The notes under the pieces are model-generated. The model worked only from the letters and a program-made list of their open reading frames with translations, did no database searches and had not been told where the DNA came from. Below are positions 8,094 through 17,433 of a DNA stretch of 64,000 bases, one piece after another (the first letter of the stretch is position 1; the number at the start of each line of letters is the position of its first letter). Made by a program: the position numbers and the translations under genes. Origin of the DNA: CAZJUP01 sp964549275 (GTDB lineage: Bacteria; Fidelibacterota; Marinisomatia; Marinisomatales; TCS55); contig CAZJUP010000006.1 of NCBI GenBank assembly GCA_964549275.1, forward strand, positions 62,001 to 126,000. The letters are read 5' to 3'.

Positions 8094-9113
8094 TTAAAAC
8101 TGAATTCTGAGAGAAAACAAATGGATATTTTTTAAATGGACGAAAGTTTCATAGGTATAATCAGCAGATACATTTGTAGATGAAACCGGTAAATTCACTC
8201 CTCCGCCAAGGGTAAATCGTTCTTCCCCGTCTTCCATAAAAAGGGATTTTAATCCCCCGCGAATCTGTAATCTTTTATTAAAAAGGCTAAGTTCGATTCC
8301 CAGGTTTACATACTCCGAATTATCATTGGGGTGAATACCATCCATTGCCCAAGTCAAGTGTATCCCGTGGTACTCTAATGCTGAACCGGAAATTCCTACT
8401 CGCAATAATAAAGGCAAGTCAAATTGGTCAGTCCCTAGATATGCATTCACACTTTCATTGTTTCCCTGATGTTGTTCATCAATATCTTTTTGAACCAAAA
8501 GATCATCGCCTTTCATCTGTAATTTTTGGCCAAAATTGCTGATGTTAGCTCCAAAGCGGATATTTTTAAAAGGAGTGATAAATAAGGTGCCAATATCAAC
8601 AGCGAACCCCCTTGCAGATGTTTGGGAAATTCTTTCTTGAATATATTTTACATTACTTCCAATTGAAAACCGGTCAGTTAATTGTTGGCTATAGGCTAAA
8701 CCGAGGGCATAGCTTCCAGCTTTAAAGGTTTGTCCTGTTCCTTCCTCATATCCATAAGTTGTTACTTCCATTTCATCCATATTAACTGCCGTCAAATTTA
8801 ATCCCAGTGTTCCCAATCCTTTAACCGGCAATGCTAAAGCCAGATAGGTATATCCAATATCTGCAATCCATTTTGAATGGTTTACAATTAATTCTGGTCG
8901 GTTTAATTGAGCTAAACCGGCAGTATTCCAATACATACTGCTGGCATCATTAGCAAGGGATACGAATGCGCCCCCCATAGCGACGGCTCTTGAACTCGGG
9001 CCAATTTTTAAGAAATTAGCCGATGTTGTTCCTGCTTTATTTACGTTTTGGGTATATAAACACGTAGAAAGACCGAAGAGTAAATATAGGAATTTCGGGT
9101 AAGTAATCTTCAT
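8094..9113 (-). CDS. PorV-like outer-membrane protein (UPF0164 family), cassette 1
   Basis: A 339-residue beta-barrel protein of the PorV/UPF0164 type. Signal peptide near 1-20, then the family hallmark block SRAVAMGGAFVSLANDASSMYWNTAGLAQL, and alternating amphipathic strands to a C-terminal aromatic residue (SLRIQF). In T9SS bacteria PorV carries exported substrates from the translocon to the attachment complex. Here it is the last gene of an operon with a TonB receptor and a giant T9SS-type protein, and its ATG overlaps the preceding stop by one base (TAATG). That coupling suggests a dedicated partner of that protein rather than the general PorV. A second copy sits at 21154-22152. Confidence 0.85.
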   Translation of the reverse strand: MKITYPKFLYLLFGLSTCLYTQNVNKAGTTSANFLKIGPSSRAVAMGGAFVSLANDASSMYWNTAGLAQLNRPELIVNHSKWIADIGYTYLALALPVKGLGTLGLNLTAVNMDEMEVTTYGYEEGTGQTFKAGSYALGLAYSQQLTDRFSIGSNVKYIQERISQTSARGFAVDIGTLFITPFKNIRFGANISNFGQKLQMKGDDLLVQKDIDEQHQGNNESVNAYLGTDQFDLPLLLRVGISGSALEYHGIHLTWAMDGIHPNDNSEYVNLGIELSLFNKRLQIRGGLKSLFMEDGEERFTLGGGVNLPVSSTNVSADYTYETFVHLKNIHLFSLRIQF

Positions 9114-12100
9114 TATTTTATGATTGCAAACTTTCCAATATGTTCACCAATCATTTGTCCATTTTGGGGGTCAATCGCTTCAACATGATAAACATAAACT
9201 CCATAGGATGCAGATAGATTTTCTTTGGTAAGTAAATCCCACTCTGCTGTGCCATCGGTTACAGGAGACTTATGATAAATTGTTTTGACTAATTCACCTG
9301 ATATAGTAAAAATTCGAATAGTACATACATTTGGCAAATGATTAAAATGAATGGATCGGGGGCCGCGACCTGACGTAAACATATTTCTGGGTTCCCAAGG
9401 AGCAGCAGAGATGTATGGATTGGGAACCACTTTAATTTTTTCCATGTCCGAACCTATTTTAGTTGAATTACTTGAGGGTGCCCTGGTGTGGAATACAAAT
9501 ATATCTGTCGATAAGAACGGCTTATTAATTATAACGAATGCTGTGTCGCCAGGTTGTGGCGCTAATGTATATACAGTTTCTTTTGAGCTGGGATATCGAA
9601 GTTTAAATAACCAGGATGGAGAAGGAGTCCCCCCATTTTCGTAATCTAAAAATATAACCCAATCTGTTTCGCTATTATCTGCATTCAAAGTACCACTACC
9701 GTTTTTCTTTGAAAAATCTCCAAAAGCAAAAGGTATTGGTTCCCAATCTATCGAATCGATTCCCGTCAGTTTAACATGTTTTTCAACATAGAAATTCACG
9801 TTGGTTTTTTTAAAGTTTAGAGTGGTGGTGTGATAGGCGGTTGAAACATAGTCTTTTGTAGATGTGATGATAATTCGGTAATCTGCAGGGACAGGCGTTC
9901 CCCTTTCAAGTCCCAACGCAAACCGATCGACTACAAAGCGCCATACTTTGTCTCGAGACCATGAAGATTTTGACTCACTTGGACTTATTCCTCTAAAATT
10001 ATCCAACTGTAATTGGAATCCATCAATAATTGGCTGTTCATCCTTTATATAAAAAGTTCTGCTTTTATCAATAAGAGTATCTGGACTAGAGGGGTTTGTT
10101 ATATCAGAAAGGGTAAAAGATTTTGTTGTGATGGTGTCATATCCCGGGGAATAAAAATTTCCTTTTTTAGGAATAAGCGTATCTTCGAATGTAATTTGAT
10201 ACCTGTGATTATTTTTTATTACTAGAGGGTCAAGAATTCTGTATGTAATGGTTCCGCTCGTGGTTCCCTGAACCAGTTGAAGTGTATCAAATTTGGCTGG
10301 TTGAAATCCAGCTGCCGGGGGATTTGGTGTAACAACTGCAACATTTGATCCCTTTCGAATGGCACCGGTTAGACTGTTAATAGTTAGTCTTTTAGTGGAT
10401 TCAGTGGGTGGGATTTGATTTGACAAATCTCCACCAAAATCATAAGAAACTACGGTGTAATAATAGGTTTGTCCATTAATCACATCCTCGTCAATAAAGG
10501 TGTGCAATAATCCAGTATCATCTCCCTGCCAATAATGAACCCCGTTAACAGCGACTTCATGATATCCCTTTATACCGTCTAATTTGTCAAATTGTGCAAT
10601 AGGTGTATAAAAAGTTAAATTGCCTTTTGCATCTGTGATATCATAAGCATCTCCAAATTCAGGATCTGTGGCCTTATAAATTTTATATCCTTCAAAATCA
10701 AATCCTTCAGATCCAATACCATACATGTATGTATCGAAGGATGACTCTGCAATATCATCCCAGATTAAAGTGACTTTATTATCACCGGGGACTGCCTTTA
10801 ATCGGGGAGGAATGGGGGCTTTTGCAAACTGATAATCCTCATCATAGGTTTTTTGTGCCACGTCCTTATTCCTCCGGGCATCTTCAACATTTTCTCCTAA
10901 TGATACAGCCATAGAAACGCGTTCAGTATGCCCGGCCTTAATGGGGAAAAACCCGGAGTTGACGAATAAATCATAATCACCAGGAGGTTGCCCCTCCGGT
11001 GGTGGTTGCCACAATTCTCCCGGTACCATGTAATATCCCCATAGCGATAAATCTTGGGCGGTGGGTATGGTTCCGGCTTCGTCGTATTGAACACCGGTCA
11101 AACCCATTTGGTCAGATTCGGAGACATCCGTTTTATCAATGTTTCTTTCGCCTGGGAGGTTGGTTCCTGTTCCGGAGGTCGGGCGGCCGTCTCGCTCTCC
11201 CAAGTCTGTGGATTCTTCCAGGCCATCAAGTCCAACATCATCCATGAGAGGATTCCAATCGAAATCATTATCAATATTATCATCTCTGGATTCATCAATC
11301 ATTTCATCAATGCCCTCATCAATACCTTCATCTATAGCACCATCCCCATCATTATCAATTCCGTCGGCATAACGCATCCCAAGGTCCTCATCTCCCACAT
11401 CGTATAAAATGATGTTTTGACCCGGTACCCGATACCGTTTAAATGGATCAAGAGAGGCTGTATCGATTATAGCTTGTGTGATACGTGGCCCGCTGGTATC
11501 AGCTCCAAATCCAAAAGGATATTCTTCACTTTCGTTATTATCAATCCCATCAGCAAATATTTTCCCTTCATCGTTTTGTTCAATGTGAATCAAATGAATT
11601 TGCTTGTTTTGAACGGGATCTGATTCCGGGTTTGGAGGCCACCGTTTCCAGGATTGCCCTGTAGGGGCAACATCGTTTTGTGCTGCATCTATCATTTCCA
11701 GCGTGACAACGGGACTGTTCTTTTCTCCATTTCCATTATCATCTATCCCATCAACGAAGGACACTCCCGGCCTTCCCCCAAAAGACAGATGAGCCTTATT
11801 CTCATCAATTAACCCATTATAGTTATCATCTTTGGCATTTCCAACAACTTCACCAATAAGAAAATCTTCTGTTACTTCTTCGCCCAAATGCTCGCCATCT
11901 CCGTCATTATCAATGCGATCAACGTTATTTCCCGGTGTTTCAAGATAAGCCGTTGCTGCCACACCAACCCGGTCGGTGCCAAATGCGGAATTCCCAATCC
12001 CGTCCATATCCATGCTCCAGGCAATATCGTACAATAAATCAAAATCAGGCGTGTCGTCACCGGAGTCACCATCACCACCGACTAAATCTGCAAGCCAGAG

Positions 12101-12823
12101 GGCAAAAGATACCTTATCAAGGTCTTTCGTTCCGTCATTTTTAATTTCATATAAGATAAACACCACATCCTCTACAAGGACTTGAGACCACTCCATCACT
12201 CGAATTCCTGATAAAATTCCCATGCCGCCTCGAGAGATGTCTGTTGTGTCCGGAATATAAACATTACCTTTCATAAAATTCCGGTCATCAGAAATTTTAA
12301 AGAATATTTCCTGGTCTGCATTAAATTTATTTTTACCAAAGAAACCATTCCAGCTTTCAGGCCAGCCCGGGTCTTTTTCATCTTCCATTTTATCAGGCCA
12401 AACAAGGGGCCATGTATCCGGTTCATCACTTTTAGCAATTAGATTGGAATTCGGGTTCAGATATCCGGGGACAGGTTCAAACATCATTGAATTACCCTGA
12501 TTATCATTCCGGCCAAGGGGGACGGTTACAAAAGGTTTAATATCTCCTGCCTCGGTTTTGACTTCACTTCCTACAAAAAGAGCTGTGAGAGCAATATAAT
12601 GTTTTCCAGAATTTATTGGCCATTCATACGGAATTTCACCGGGGTTGGCTCCTGTTCGACCTGTAAGCCCAAAATTAAATACTGAGGTTCGCACTTTATT
12701 TCCATCAATATCTGTTTTTCGCCTGAAATTTGGGTCTCCACGCTCTTCTGTGGGGACGTGTTGTCCCATTAAAATCGTGGCAAACAAGATGATTGGGAAT
12801 GTTTTGGATGTATTTTTTTTCAT
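9113..12823 (-). CDS. Giant secreted Fn3 protein with T9SS-type C-terminus, cassette 1
   Basis: A 1,236-residue exported protein of no recognised enzymatic class. Signal peptide at 1-21 (MKKNTSKTFPIILFATILMGQ). The N-terminal 250 residues share motifs with the protein at 22152-26084: a PGYLN block, TWPLVWPDKM, DPGWPESWNGFFGK. An Asp-rich central part has thrombospondin-type-3-like calcium motifs (RIDNDGDG, GIDNDGDGAIDEGID). A fibronectin type III-like domain begins near residue 650 (PPRLKAVPGDNKVTLIWDD). The C-terminal about 100 residues are a VVPNPY-type variant of the T9SS sorting domain ending GKFAIIK. It occupies the place a SusD lipoprotein takes in Bacteroidetes, so a surface glycan-binding partner of the receptor is my inference. 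The ATG at 12823 is one base after the receptor's stop. Confidence 0.8.
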   Translation of the reverse strand: MKKNTSKTFPIILFATILMGQHVPTEERGDPNFRRKTDIDGNKVRTSVFNFGLTGRTGANPGEIPYEWPINSGKHYIALTALFVGSEVKTEAGDIKPFVTVPLGRNDNQGNSMMFEPVPGYLNPNSNLIAKSDEPDTWPLVWPDKMEDEKDPGWPESWNGFFGKNKFNADQEIFFKISDDRNFMKGNVYIPDTTDISRGGMGILSGIRVMEWSQVLVEDVVFILYEIKNDGTKDLDKVSFALWLADLVGGDGDSGDDTPDFDLLYDIAWSMDMDGIGNSAFGTDRVGVAATAYLETPGNNVDRIDNDGDGEHLGEEVTEDFLIGEVVGNAKDDNYNGLIDENKAHLSFGGRPGVSFVDGIDDNGNGEKNSPVVTLEMIDAAQNDVAPTGQSWKRWPPNPESDPVQNKQIHLIHIEQNDEGKIFADGIDNNESEEYPFGFGADTSGPRITQAIIDTASLDPFKRYRVPGQNIILYDVGDEDLGMRYADGIDNDGDGAIDEGIDEGIDEMIDESRDDNIDNDFDWNPLMDDVGLDGLEESTDLGERDGRPTSGTGTNLPGERNIDKTDVSESDQMGLTGVQYDEAGTIPTAQDLSLWGYYMVPGELWQPPPEGQPPGDYDLFVNSGFFPIKAGHTERVSMAVSLGENVEDARRNKDVAQKTYDEDYQFAKAPIPPRLKAVPGDNKVTLIWDDIAESSFDTYMYGIGSEGFDFEGYKIYKATDPEFGDAYDITDAKGNLTFYTPIAQFDKLDGIKGYHEVAVNGVHYWQGDDTGLLHTFIDEDVINGQTYYYTVVSYDFGGDLSNQIPPTESTKRLTINSLTGAIRKGSNVAVVTPNPPAAGFQPAKFDTLQLVQGTTSGTITYRILDPLVIKNNHRYQITFEDTLIPKKGNFYSPGYDTITTKSFTLSDITNPSSPDTLIDKSRTFYIKDEQPIIDGFQLQLDNFRGISPSESKSSWSRDKVWRFVVDRFALGLERGTPVPADYRIIITSTKDYVSTAYHTTTLNFKKTNVNFYVEKHVKLTGIDSIDWEPIPFAFGDFSKKNGSGTLNADNSETDWVIFLDYENGGTPSPSWLFKLRYPSSKETVYTLAPQPGDTAFVIINKPFLSTDIFVFHTRAPSSNSTKIGSDMEKIKVVPNPYISAAPWEPRNMFTSGRGPRSIHFNHLPNVCTIRIFTISGELVKTIYHKSPVTDGTAEWDLLTKENLSASYGVYVYHVEAIDPQNGQMIGEHIGKFAIIK

Positions 12824-12824
12824 T

Positions 12825-15800
12825 TTAGAAACCAAATTTCAGTCCAATTTGTACTTGGCGAGGAGCGCTATACCACTCGCGATGATTATAATATTCCGAT
12901 ACCGTATTCGGTCTGCCATATTGTTCAATACTGGTAATGGTCAAGGTGGAATTAGCCCGGCCTGTATCACTGTACACTGTTAATTCATTTCTTCGATTAA
13001 ACAGATTGAATACCTTTATAAAAAATTCAGTTTTAACTGAGAGTAAATTCAATTTATAAATGAAATTCATATCTACGTGGAAGGTAAGTGGTTTTCGCCG
13101 GCTATTCGTTAAATTTACGAGGGAAGTGTTTATTCCCTGGGTCGATGCTTTATTTATTGAGGGAGTATAAGGGTATCCGGACCCAAACTGGCTTATCAAA
13201 CTAAGATACCATTGTTTATGCCCAATAAAAAAAGTTCCATTTAAGGTATGGGTTTGGTCCCAGTTGAGAGGAAGGATCATACGTGTTGGCTCTTTATTAT
13301 CCTTTAAGGCACCAAATTCTTCATCCGGGTTCGAATTTGATCCTTCCGCTACCTGAAAAGTATAATTGACTTGATATCCATAATAGGTTCTAAACCGCCT
13401 TTCAATATTTAAAGTTAATCCTCGAACATTTGAATAATCTCGATTGATATAATTAAAGTAAGATATGCCATCGCCTACCTCAATGGGTATTCCCGTAGTA
13501 AGCCAATTTCTGACATCCCGATAATAGCCTGTAACCTCGAGGGTATGACCCGGAAAAATTTCCTGCCGGATTCCTAATTCGTACATAACCGTTTTTTGAG
13601 GTTTGAGGGCAGGGTTACCATATATACCAAATTTGCCTATATCTTCAGGCATTTTATATCCGGGATTGGTATATAAGAATTCGAAAGACGGTGTTTGAAA
13701 AAAATGACCAAAAGAAAAGTGAATAACACCCCTATCCGTGATAGGATAGGCAACACTGAATCTTGGACTGATTTGAGTTATGGACTTTGTTTTTTCCCAC
13801 CACCCGGTTTTATCCAAAAGTGAGCGTCCCGAATCCGGTAAAAAGTTGGCATAGGGACTATCAGTTATGTCTTTGTCCCCATTAGGGTCGATGACCCTTT
13901 TCCAATCAATATTTTCTCTTTCATAAATTGAGAGTGAATCCAAAAAGTCTCTTCGGGGATTCCCGATGTAAGGTTCTGCGGAATTGGCCGGAATAATTCC
14001 GTTTGAGTTAAAAGTATCCAACCGAAGCCCTAGGTTAATAATCACATTTTTAAATTCGATTTTATCCTGCAAATAGGTAGACATTTCTACGGGAGATTCC
14101 TGATAGCTCCCCCGTCCGAATTGAACATTTTTATTGAAGTATTCCAAAAAGGACAGGGCATCTTCTTTGGATTGAAACCCTGTTTTGGCCGGACGGTTTG
14201 TGGATTGCCAGTCCCATCCAATGAACGAGCCTGATTCAGGGCTCTTAAGGATCCAGCTCCCAGGAGCTCCTGTCTCCCATTCCGGTGTTGTTTCGTTGTA
14301 ATGAACTTCATACTCTCCGGGAATACGAATGGTAAAAAGCATGTCCGTCTCATCAGCATCCTGAATCTCGTAGCTATCTAGAGATAAATTATGTCTTCGG
14401 AATTCAGCCCCGAATTTAATTTGATGAATCTTAGAAACCTGGGATGTCAAATCAAATTTGAATACATCTGTAGTGGTTTCCCTCCGAAATCGGTGTTTAT
14501 CGATTCCCCAGACTTTAAACGAAGACGGGGGGAGGGTTACTTGTTGATAGAAGAAAAAGTTGGGATCTATATACCGGTCATCCCGAGGATCCTTAAACGC
14601 ATAATTATGATAGTTTTTATTGTATCGAGAAAAATCCAAGGTATAAAAAGTTCTGGAAGATGATGAATGGGTAAAGTTGAGTCGTAAATTTTTCCCCTTA
14701 TTAAAATGTAATAAACGGCCATCTGGGGAATGCTGGGCATTATGGTCATAATCCTGATAGGATTCATCACTGGAGATATGGTTCAAGCGCAATTTCATTT
14801 TAGAGTTAATTTTATATGTCAATTTGATATTGCTGTTCAGCTTGTTCCGCCAGTCCATGGATACAGTTTCGATGGGAGCCTCTTCAAGGCTTTTATAGTC
14901 TTCAGGGTTGAAGGTGATATTCCCATAAGCGTCAAAAATTCGCCACGCATTTAACCACCCATTGGAAGAGGATTGTCTGAGGTATCCATAGAAGAAGAGT
15001 CGATCTGACAAAAGAGGGAAAGGGCCGCTTAGGCTGGCTTCAATATTATGGGTATTAAAATCGAGGATTTTTCCATTATCCGCCTTATGGGAAAAAGTCA
15101 AAGTATCCGGAACGAAAGGAAAAAATGATTTACTCAAATAAGAGGCGCTGTATGTGGAAAAAAAACCGGTATAATCCTTGCCACCGTCTTTGGTGACTAA
15201 ATTGATAATGCCGGACATGGCCTGGCCGTATTCAGCATTAAAAGTACCGCTTATCACCTGAAGTTCTTGGATGGCATTATTATCAACCGCGACAGATAGT
15301 CCACCATCGTAACCATCTGTTACAGAAACGCCATCTACCCAATAGGCAACTTCTTGACTTCGACCTCCTCGAATGTGAATGCCTCCCCCTTCATCTTTCG
15401 TAATTGTTCCTTGTGCGGATACAACATCCCAAATTTCATTTATAGGCATAATTTCCAATTCTTCTGAAGATATCCGAGCTTCTGAATGGGTTAAATCTTT
15501 TCTAAAAACATTCTGATCTGCTATAACAACAATTTCTTCTCCCTTAAGAGCGGCAATTTCCATATTGAAATCCAGCGGTGTTGTCAGGTCGATGCTTACT
15601 TTCACATTTTGAGCCTTTTTTGTTGCGTATCCAATCATTTGAGCTCGTACATTGTGAGTCCCCGGGGGTATGTTTAATATGAAATACTGGCCATCAATGT
15701 CGGTAGAAGCACCCAAATCTGTCCCCTCGACTAAAACATTACATCCAACTAGGGGTATCCCCGATTGCTTATCGGTAATCGTACCTGTAATTTTTCCTGT

Positions 15801-15863
15801 TGTTCCACCATTGAGAAGAGAAAATGAAATGAAAAAATAGGAGTATAGTATTTGATTCTTCAT
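12825..15863 (-). CDS. TonB-dependent receptor with carboxypeptidase-regulatory N-terminal domain, cassette 1
   Basis: A 1,012-residue outer-membrane receptor of SusC-like architecture. Signal peptide near 1-19, then a CarboxypepD_reg-like domain (GKITGTITDKQSGIPLVG to about residue 105), a plug domain (IHIRGGRSQEVAYWVDGVSV, then GTFNAEYGQAMSGIINLVTKDGG), and a 22-strand-type barrel ending QVQIGLKFGF. It should import oligosaccharides, by context maltodextrins, using TonB energy. The chosen ATG at 15863 follows the upstream stop by one base (TAATATG); longer readings overlap the PpiC gene. It is second in the operon PpiC-receptor-Fn3-PorV. Confidence 0.9.
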   Translation of the reverse strand: MKNQILYSYFFISFSLLNGGTTGKITGTITDKQSGIPLVGCNVLVEGTDLGASTDIDGQYFILNIPPGTHNVRAQMIGYATKKAQNVKVSIDLTTPLDFNMEIAALKGEEIVVIADQNVFRKDLTHSEARISSEELEIMPINEIWDVVSAQGTITKDEGGGIHIRGGRSQEVAYWVDGVSVTDGYDGGLSVAVDNNAIQELQVISGTFNAEYGQAMSGIINLVTKDGGKDYTGFFSTYSASYLSKSFFPFVPDTLTFSHKADNGKILDFNTHNIEASLSGPFPLLSDRLFFYGYLRQSSSNGWLNAWRIFDAYGNITFNPEDYKSLEEAPIETVSMDWRNKLNSNIKLTYKINSKMKLRLNHISSDESYQDYDHNAQHSPDGRLLHFNKGKNLRLNFTHSSSSRTFYTLDFSRYNKNYHNYAFKDPRDDRYIDPNFFFYQQVTLPPSSFKVWGIDKHRFRRETTTDVFKFDLTSQVSKIHQIKFGAEFRRHNLSLDSYEIQDADETDMLFTIRIPGEYEVHYNETTPEWETGAPGSWILKSPESGSFIGWDWQSTNRPAKTGFQSKEDALSFLEYFNKNVQFGRGSYQESPVEMSTYLQDKIEFKNVIINLGLRLDTFNSNGIIPANSAEPYIGNPRRDFLDSLSIYERENIDWKRVIDPNGDKDITDSPYANFLPDSGRSLLDKTGWWEKTKSITQISPRFSVAYPITDRGVIHFSFGHFFQTPSFEFLYTNPGYKMPEDIGKFGIYGNPALKPQKTVMYELGIRQEIFPGHTLEVTGYYRDVRNWLTTGIPIEVGDGISYFNYINRDYSNVRGLTLNIERRFRTYYGYQVNYTFQVAEGSNSNPDEEFGALKDNKEPTRMILPLNWDQTHTLNGTFFIGHKQWYLSLISQFGSGYPYTPSINKASTQGINTSLVNLTNSRRKPLTFHVDMNFIYKLNLLSVKTEFFIKVFNLFNRRNELTVYSDTGRANSTLTITSIEQYGRPNTVSEYYNHREWYSAPRQVQIGLKFGF

Positions 15864-15864
15864 A

Positions 15865-17175
15865 TTATGAATGAACCCCATTAGATTGAGCCATCGGGAT
15901 CGAATCAAATGTGAATTCCAAGACTTTCAAACTATCTATACTAATATCTGCATCTTTTTGTAAGGTGTCTATTAATAAAAGGTAGGCTTCATTACGTTCG
16001 ACCGGATGATTTTTATTTGCATTTGAAATATTCATCTCAAAATATGTATTGATTGAATAGCGTATTAAATAATTTCGTTTAAATCTGTTGTAAGCTTCCC
16101 ATGTTTCTGGAGACTGATGTAAACTAAATTCTTTTGCCAGGGATATTAGCTCATTTCTGACCAGAATCCCTCGAATTGTACTTCTAAGATTGTCGAATGA
16201 TTTTATTCGTTTTTTTTGTTCAAATGACAGTAAAAATAATTCTTGTGAAATATCCCGGAGAGTTACAAAGTGCGGTTTTTGACCGTAGGTTAGGCAGACC
16301 ATTTCACCATTTTTCAGCTGTGATTCCTGAGTAAAAAGCAGTCGAGGTAGTTGTTCCCATAGTAACGCTATGGTTTTTTCATTATATTGAAGATCTAACC
16401 TCTTTTCAATTGAATCGGTAAATGATTTTACAACAGGTTTTTTATTATTCGATTTTGCTAATTCTAAAAGCCAGCCTTTCTGAGATGCATATTCCTCTTC
16501 AGTGAGAAAAGGGTTATGTTCTCTGTCTATTACTTGAATAATGGAATATCCAAAATCAGTTTGAACGGGGTGGGATATTTCCCCATCTTGTAGCGAAAAA
16601 GCAACATGTTCAAAGGCAGGATCCAAGTCGCCTAACTTTACCAATCCCAAATCACCACCATTATTCGCTAATATGGGGTCCTTAAAATAAATTTTTGCTA
16701 ATGAATCCCATGGTATACCTTTCTCCAACTCTAATTGAATTTTTGATATGGTTTCAAAATCTTGAGCGAACAAATGCCGAACATGAAGATGTATCTTTGA
16801 ATGTCGGTACAGATTGCGTATTTGAGATTCAGATGGACTCAATCTGCTTTTTAATTTAATATCATAAAGCTGATTTAATAATATTTGGTTAAACCCTTTC
16901 TTTAATTCAGGTTCAATTCTTTTATTTAGTTCATTATCTAACTGTGCCTTGCTAAGAATAAGTTCTTCGTCAATAATCGATTTTAAAAACAGGTGTCTAT
17001 TTTTTAAATTGTCATTTAATTGTGTTAATATTAAAAATTGTGAATATCGGTCTTTAAAATAGGGAAGGGATATTGATATCCCATTTATCGTAGCAATGGG
17101 TTGATCCTTATTTACACAGGCAATTACGAATACTGCGAATAGGATGAAAATACTCTGTTTAATTCGGGTTTGCAT
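15865..17175 (-). CDS. PpiC/parvulin-type peptidyl-prolyl isomerase lipoprotein
   Basis: A 436-residue periplasmic folding factor. The signal ends in a lipobox (VFVIAC), so Cys20 is likely lipidated. Residues about 25-110 are a SurA-N-like helical arm (KSIIDEELILSKAQLDNEL). A parvulin domain spans about 128-215 (HVRHLFAQD, NNGGDLGLVKLGDLDPAFEHVAF, HPVQTDFGYSIIQVID). The C-terminal half is another helical region. Such proteins chaperone outer-membrane proteins through the periplasm. It is the first gene of the operon leading to the receptor, Fn3 and PorV genes, so a client-dedicated chaperone is plausible. A perfect operator palindrome lies 81 bp upstream of its ATG. Confidence 0.85.
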   Translation of the reverse strand: MQTRIKQSIFILFAVFVIACVNKDQPIATINGISISLPYFKDRYSQFLILTQLNDNLKNRHLFLKSIIDEELILSKAQLDNELNKRIEPELKKGFNQILLNQLYDIKLKSRLSPSESQIRNLYRHSKIHLHVRHLFAQDFETISKIQLELEKGIPWDSLAKIYFKDPILANNGGDLGLVKLGDLDPAFEHVAFSLQDGEISHPVQTDFGYSIIQVIDREHNPFLTEEEYASQKGWLLELAKSNNKKPVVKSFTDSIEKRLDLQYNEKTIALLWEQLPRLLFTQESQLKNGEMVCLTYGQKPHFVTLRDISQELFLLSFEQKKRIKSFDNLRSTIRGILVRNELISLAKEFSLHQSPETWEAYNRFKRNYLIRYSINTYFEMNISNANKNHPVERNEAYLLLIDTLQKDADISIDSLKVLEFTFDSIPMAQSNGVHS

Positions 17176-17256
17176 TTTTCAACTCTTCAAAAATTGAATC
17201 AAATGTAAAGTTTTTTGAAAAAACACCTCAAGAAAGAAAAAGTATTGGAATGGGTA

Positions 17257-17276
17257 GTAACTCAATAAAGAGTTAC
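17257..17276. promoter_or_regulatory. Candidate glucan-regulon operator, site 2 (perfect palindrome)
   Basis: GTAACTC / AATAAA / GAGTTAC: seven-base arms match perfectly across a six-base spacer. It lies 81 bp upstream of the PpiC lipoprotein gene, which leads the cassette 1 operon. The 258-base gap around it also holds the terminator of the neighbouring gene; nothing else is recognised there. Confidence 0.8.
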
Positions 17277-17370
17277 CAATAGATATTAATACAGACAACC
17301 CTATTCTCCCAAGGTAAAAAAGATTAATCTGTCTGATTATAAGCAGGGCAATCTCAGCTTGGTTTGATAG

Positions 17371-17407
17371 AAAAAAAGCCCCCCCGACAAATGCGGGGAG
17401 GCTTTTT
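17371..17407 (-). terminator. Terminator after the 891-residue T9SS protein gene
   Basis: On the minus strand a stem of GCCTCCCCG paired with CGGGGGGGC (loop CATTTGT region) is flanked by AAAAA and followed by a run of seven T residues. It follows the stop codon at 17434 by about 30 nt. Confidence 0.85.
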
Positions 17408-17424
17408 GCTCTCGTTAGTGTATC
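17402..17424 (-). repeat. Conserved 23-nt pre-terminator element, copy 2
   Basis: Identical over 23 nt to 5657-5679, in the same orientation, and placed between stop codon and terminator stem. Both host genes encode secreted T9SS glucan-binding proteins that also share the operator motif upstream. Confidence 0.7.
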
Positions 17425-17433
17425 GTTCTTACA

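Noticed and set aside
10897..12185. Plus-strand open frames inside the Fn3 giant gene as genes
   Set aside because: They lie opposite a continuous long coding frame with clear domains, lack ribosome sites and have compositions expected of the complement of Asp-rich repeats.
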